Source: Ophioceras dolichostomum (taxonomy: Eukaryota > Ascomycota > Sordariomycetes > Magnaporthales > Ophioceraceae). From it: a stretch of DNA of 11,354 nt. This document shows positions 8,218 through 11,354 of this stretch, piece after piece. The stretch covers positions 1-11,354 of the forward strand of contig PYST01000629.1 of assembly GCA_003049485.1 (NCBI GenBank). The letters are read 5' to 3'. A program made the position numbers and the translations under genes. Position 1 is the first letter of the stretch, and each line of letters begins with the position of its first letter. The notes under the pieces were generated by a model. That model worked only from the letters and a program-made list of their open reading frames with translations, did not search any database and was not told where the DNA came from.

Positions 8218-9603
8218 TCAGATCTTGGCCTTCTCAAGCAGCTTCGCCTCCCCCTTACCAGCAGCAGCCTGAACGCGCCGGAATCTCTCCTCCAGCTCCT
8301 TCCTCATCTCCTCCGTGAAGCACCAATCGTTCGCCTCCCACTGATCCAGCAGCTCCCTATGCAGCTCAAACGGCACCGTATCCCAGCCGGGGGCGCCATC
8401 GTCCTCCTCGTCATCAGACATCAGCCAAAGCACAAAGGGATGGGTAATCCCGTGCGCTTCCCGCAGCGCATTGTAAACCTCGTTCCTCCCAGGACTCAGC
8501 ACCTTCATCCTCCCATCTTCATTCGCCAGCCTCTTCGCGTTCTGCTCGAACACAGAGGTCTTGGCCAGTGCAGCCTCAAGTTGCTCCATCTCATTATCAA
8601 ACACGTCCGCGTCGGTCGTCTTGAACGCCGTGACGAACCGCTGCAGCACGACAGAGCCGTCCTGAGGCCGCACGAGGAAGCAGCTCCGCTCCGTCACGGA
8701 CCTTCCCAAAGCGATGCCCAGCGCGTGCAGGCGCGCCAGCGCGGCGCGGCACTGCGGCAGGTCGCGCGGTCCCGCCAGCTGGAGGCCCGGGATGTACTCG
8801 ACCACGAAGCCGATGACGCGGCTGCAGCTCTCGGTGATGTGGGCGAGGAACCGCGGTGCGAGGGTCGGGTCGCGCTCGCTGATGACCCTGTAGGCGCGGC
8901 TCTCCCACTCGACGGGCGACCATCTGGCCGGGGCCCACTCATAGACACCGACCACCGCTGGGGCCGACGTGTTCAAGGAGGTGGTGGCTGCTGGGCAGAT
9001 GTGGGTGTCGATGTAGTCTGCGCACTGGACCTCTAGGAGGGGGTTCAGGTCCCCGTACTTGAAGGAGCTATAGCCAGAGGATTCGACACCACCGCGGGCT
9101 TGGGCATCGGGTTCGGCTCCTGTCTCGTACTCGGCGCGGCGCCAGGCGGACCACTCGTCAATGTCAACGGCGGTGCCGCACCACGCCGGCCCGGCGCTCT
9201 TGATAGTCATACCCTCCAGCGGGAAGGTCTCCTCAATGGACGCGAAGTTGAGCTTGCTATCATCGACTCCGGCCCCGCTGCTGCCAGATGCAGCCGCAGC
9301 TGCAGGGACCAGCTTGGCGATGGTCCAGTCGCCGGCGGGGACTCTGTCGAACGTGAAGGAGGACTTGTAATTCTGATCCTCGTGGAACCTCTTCCCCCGA
9401 GCACAACGGCCTAGTGAGGAGTTTGGGGCGTAGAGGTACTTGTACACAACGACGGAGGAGGAGGAGGAGGAGCCGCTGCCCGCGGTGGCGGTGACATGCT
9501 CCGGCTGGATGCGGATGCGATATACGTCCGGGTGCTGGAGCTGCCCGACGACGCCTTGGCAGCCCGAATCAACAGTAAAAGGGATGGTGGCCTGCGAGTT
9601 CAT
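8218..9603 (-). CDS. fungal kinase-fold (APH/RIO-like) protein, probable pseudokinase
   Basis: An intronless 461-residue protein with ATG context AAACATG. The N-terminal half (about 1-150) is beta-rich with Ser-rich (42-50) and Ala-rich (101-110) inserts. From about 215 it follows the layout of fungal kinase-like proteins, often labelled alpha-galactosidase A in databases by misannotation. WESRAYR (233-239) resembles the helix-C region. RVIGFVVEYIPG (262-273) resembles the hinge. DLPQCRAALARLHALGI (281-297) leads into the catalytic loop. EMEQLEAAL (338-346) and a charged C-terminal helix follow. Where relatives have a HGD-x-N type loop, this has ALGRSVTERSCFLV. Where they have a DFE-type metal site after VVL, it has QRFVTAF (321-327). 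The strand that should carry the ATP-contacting lysine reads VYEWAPARW. No other frame restores these motifs, so they were changed by substitution rather than one frameshift. Phosphotransfer is unlikely; a binding or scaffold role is inference. It is convergent with the SDR. Confidence 0.78.
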   Translation of the reverse strand: MNSQATIPFTVDSGCQGVVGQLQHPDVYRIRIQPEHVTATAGSGSSSSSSVVVYKYLYAPNSSLGRCARGKRFHEDQNYKSSFTFDRVPAGDWTIAKLVPAAAAASGSSGAGVDDSKLNFASIEETFPLEGMTIKSAGPAWCGTAVDIDEWSAWRRAEYETGAEPDAQARGGVESSGYSSFKYGDLNPLLEVQCADYIDTHICPAATTSLNTSAPAVVGVYEWAPARWSPVEWESRAYRVISERDPTLAPRFLAHITESCSRVIGFVVEYIPGLQLAGPRDLPQCRAALARLHALGIALGRSVTERSCFLVRPQDGSVVLQRFVTAFKTTDADVFDNEMEQLEAALAKTSVFEQNAKRLANEDGRMKVLSPGRNEVYNALREAHGITHPFVLWLMSDDEEDDGAPGWDTVPFELHRELLDQWEANDWCFTEEMRKELEERFRRVQAAAGKGEAKLLEKAKI

Positions 9604-10256
9604 GTTTAGACGTGTAGAGAGAGCTCGCGAGACGATTGCGTGAGGGATGGAAAGGGGGCCCTGTTGCGGGGGACAGGGGGGTTAAAGTGAGACTACAAAG
9701 GGATGGGTGATGGCGCAGCACACCCGATTGTTGTCTAGATTTGTACGTGGAATGGCCGTATCGAGTGACTTGTCAGACAGAGAAGAGTATCGGGCATTGA
9801 GTTGAGGAACGTGGGTATTTTATATTCGTCGATAGCCTTACTGGCACAAGTCCCCTCTTGGCTGGCCCAAACAGATGCCTCAAGCATCGCTAACCAGCGT
9901 CGGCGATTCCAGATCCAGTTTAAGAATCGACACGTGGAGTTTTGGCGGTCTGATTCGTCCGATGTGCTGTGCCCCATTGCTTCCTGCACCTGTCCTGCAG
10001 GTTTCTGCATCCCGCCCCACGCTATGCCCAATACAGAACTCGCGCAGCAGGAGGGCAGACAGCAGGCGACCTGGTCGGAAGAAGCCAATCGTGGATTATT
10101 GATGATTACCTACCTAGGTACTCGTTCTAAAGACACCTCCATCCCTATCGCCCAGTCAGATTATGCATGCATCCACTGCTACAAGCAGAAACGGCCCGGG
10201 AATTTCCTCTTAAAGGTCTTATTGCAGGAGAAATCTCGCCAAGTCAGTAGATGGTA
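9604..10256. other. intergenic region upstream of the kinase-fold gene
   Basis: About 650 bp containing the promoter and 5' leader of the minus-strand kinase-fold gene, with a G-run at 9672-9680 that reads as CCCC on that strand. A long plus-strand ORF (9802-10365) begins with TTG, has mixed third positions and no domain, so I do not call it a gene. I see no RNA gene or mobile element. Confidence 0.4.
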
Positions 10257-11024
10257 TCAAATCCAGTCGAGTGCGCGGCGGCACCTAGAAAAGAAGGGAG
10301 GCTCGCCACTGATGGCCAGCATCAGTCGAGCAGCTGACAAAAAGAGTGGACGCCAAAACCGATGAGCCCGCATCGGCGGCACGAAGGGGAAAGGAACGGA
10401 CGCCGACTGATGAACCAGCATCAGAGACATCGGAAACAAAAAGTGGATGCCACCCAGGTGAGCCAGCACCGGCAGCACAACAGCCCAAGGCAGGTCGGTG
10501 ATGATCCAGCCACCACCAGCCCCTGCATGCATATCCCCCGCCATTACGTATCCCCCCCTCTCCGATTCATTCAGTCGTGCAGGACATAAAAACGAGTGGA
10601 TGAGTCGACTGATGAGCCAGCATCTGCAATCCTTCTCAAAAAGAGTGGACGCAACCCCGACGATCCAGCGCCAGGCTGCTGTTGTGCCGAAACGAGTGGA
10701 CGACAGTGGACCAGCCAACCGACCATATGCACGACTTAACGCCTCCGCCAACTCCTCTCCCTCCCAGGACTTGACATGACTTCTTTCACCGCCCCGTTCA
10801 CCCGCGTGGGCCCCCCTTCTCGTCGGAGTAACCTTCGGCTGATGATCTGCTGATGATGAGGTGCTCAGCTGAACGGCTGCCGTGGTGGTTGCTGAGGAGT
10901 CGCCCGCCGCCGCCTGGGTGGTGGTGGCAGCAAAAGGGCCAGCGGGTTCGGCCTTTTTGGACGACTTAGCGTTCGCCTTGGCCGTGATGAGGTTGCCGAG
11001 GTAGACCGAGGCGGAGGCTGGCAT
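10257..11024 (-). CDS. hypothetical protein; proximal part likely coding, distal part runs into repeats
   Basis: An open frame of 255 codons that I do not recognise. The ATG has a strong context (AAAAACATG). The first 30 codons (MPASASVYLGNLITAKANAK and following) prefer C/G at third positions almost throughout. An Ala/Thr/Ser-rich linker (about 30-60) comes next, then a basic patch (TPTRRG...RGGERSHVK) and SWEGEELAEALSRAYGRL (about 88-105). Beyond about residue 108 the frame crosses the 50-bp repeat array (10289-10716). Because unit spacing is 48 to 51 bp and not constant modulo 3, the encoded peptides do not repeat in register, so this part was probably not selected as protein. The true 3' end may be an intron or an earlier exon boundary near 10700. 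No signal peptide or clear membrane segment is seen in the convincing part, although the distal part translates to hydrophobic stretches. The product may be a small basic, low-complexity protein. Confidence 0.4.
   Translation of the reverse strand: MPASASVYLGNLITAKANAKSSKKAEPAGPFAATTTQAAAGDSSATTTAAVQLSTSSSADHQPKVTPTRRGAHAGERGGERSHVKSWEGEELAEALSRAYGRLAGPLSSTRFGTTAAWRWIVGVASTLFEKDCRCWLISRLIHSFLCPARLNESERGGYVMAGDMHAGAGGGWIITDLPWAVVLPVLAHLGGIHFLFPMSLMLVHQSASVPFPFVPPMRAHRFWRPLFLSAARLMLAISGEPPFFSRCRRALDWI
10289..10716. repeat. degenerate tandem array of ~50-bp units, each with a small hairpin
   Basis: Recognisable units begin near 10289, 10339, 10390, 10437, 10588, 10638 and 10690, so adjacent ones are 47-52 bp apart; the 151-bp gap after the fourth fits about three periods. 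Each starts with an A-rich run and a GAGTGGACGC-like block. About 20 bp later six of them (all but the last) carry an inverted repeat around an xCCAG-type loop. The arms are ACTGATG/CATCAGT (10308-10326), CCGATG/CATCGG (10359-10376), CTGATG/CATCAG (10407-10424), CAGGTG/CACCGG (10455-10472), CTGATG/CATCTG (10609-10626) and CCGACG/CGCCAG (10657-10674). The first three stems pair perfectly and the other three keep one or two mismatches. The middle stretch 10487-10587 is too diverged to split, though GGTGATGATCCAGCCACC at 10498-10515 resembles the hairpin. The array lies at the distal end of the minus-strand hypothetical ORF, possibly in its 3' UTR. Function is unknown. Confidence 0.7.
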
Positions 11025-11354
11025 GTTTTTGCTGTTGACTTGGGTATCTGCCGTTGGATACTGTGGGTAGGGAGGCGGAGGTAGGGAGAGAAGAGAGGGG
11101 ATGGCCTCGAGGGCCCCAAAGAAACTGCGTATGTGATGATGTCGGCCCTAGTGGAATGCTCTTTGTGGTGTGGTGATATTCAGCTACAGATCGACGAGAA
11201 GGGCAGGCGAGCAGGTTCGGCCTTATAGGCGAGCCCACCCTGCTTCTCAAGCTTCAATTTGGTGTCATCACCCTAGCAAAGTGACACGGGTTCTTTCCGT
11301 TGATGTACGGTGACTGCCATGTGGTCGTCCCCAAAGCGGCCCAACCTCTGAGCC
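11025..11354. other. right-end region upstream of the hypothetical gene
   Basis: The first 70 bases (11025-11100) read on the minus strand as a C/T-rich leader just before the ATG of the hypothetical gene, consistent with a 5' UTR. Further right I see no gene: the minus-strand ORFs 10865-11119 and 10966-11250 are out-of-frame overlaps with basic, low-complexity translations. No motif could be assigned. Confidence 0.4.

Noticed and set aside
8119..9036. 305-codon plus-strand ORF opposite the kinase-fold gene
   Set aside because: It is antisense to a well-supported minus-strand gene. Its Arg/Pro/His-rich translation is typical of the mirror of a GC3-rich coding region.
1631..9603. A secondary-metabolite biosynthetic cluster
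   Set aside because: A transcription factor and an SDR are present, but there is no polyketide synthase, NRPS, terpene cyclase, P450 or transporter, so the cluster idea is unsupported within this window.
9802..10365. 187-codon plus-strand ORF
   Set aside because: It starts at TTG rather than ATG, has mixed third positions and no domain, and runs into the repeat array; it is probably chance.
10600..10660. Hammerhead-ribozyme-like core CTGATGAG in the repeat units
   Set aside because: The CUGAUGA-like string is followed by a self-contained hairpin (CATCAG-type arm) rather than stem II plus GAAAC. No consistent stem III and cleavage triplet flank it. Only the unit at 10407 has a nearby GGAAAC, and the required stem does not pair.

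Overview
The window looks like nuclear DNA of a filamentous ascomycete (Pezizomycotina). Genes are spaced by several hundred bases. Coding stretches strongly prefer C or G at third codon positions. Short introns (75 to 187 nt) have GTAAGT/GTGAGT/GTTAGT-type donors and CTAAC- or CTGAT-like branch sequences. The protein families are typical of that group: a fungal-specific transcription factor, an SDR oxidoreductase, a secreted PLD-superfamily protein and a fungal kinase-fold protein. I see no tRNA, rRNA, transposase, CRISPR or bacterial-type operon.

Layout. (1) 283-1296, minus: three codon-biased segments in two reading frames. They probably form one multi-exon or partly decayed gene of unknown function ending in a C2H2-like finger. 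(2) 1631-2908, minus: intronless secreted protein of the phospholipase D superfamily. (3) 3597-5473, minus: four-exon transcription factor of the Fungal_trans_2/DUF3468 type, rebuilt here as a 527-residue protein without a visible zinc cluster. (4) 6355-7618, plus: two-exon short-chain dehydrogenase/reductase, divergent from the transcription factor across an 881-bp intergenic region. A possible third exon ends at 7856. (5) 8218-9603, minus: intronless kinase-fold protein convergent with the SDR, with apparently degenerate catalytic motifs. (6) 10257-11024, minus: uncharacterised ORF whose first third looks coding. Its distal part runs through an array of roughly 50-bp units, each carrying a small hairpin.

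Nothing shows that these genes form one pathway. The divergent transcription factor and SDR could share a promoter, but there is no backbone biosynthetic enzyme to support a metabolite cluster. The most unusual items are the hairpin repeat array with paired stem changes, a stop codon inside a perfect splice donor in the SDR, the loss of catalytic residues in both the SDR and the kinase-fold protein, and the broken gene at the left end.
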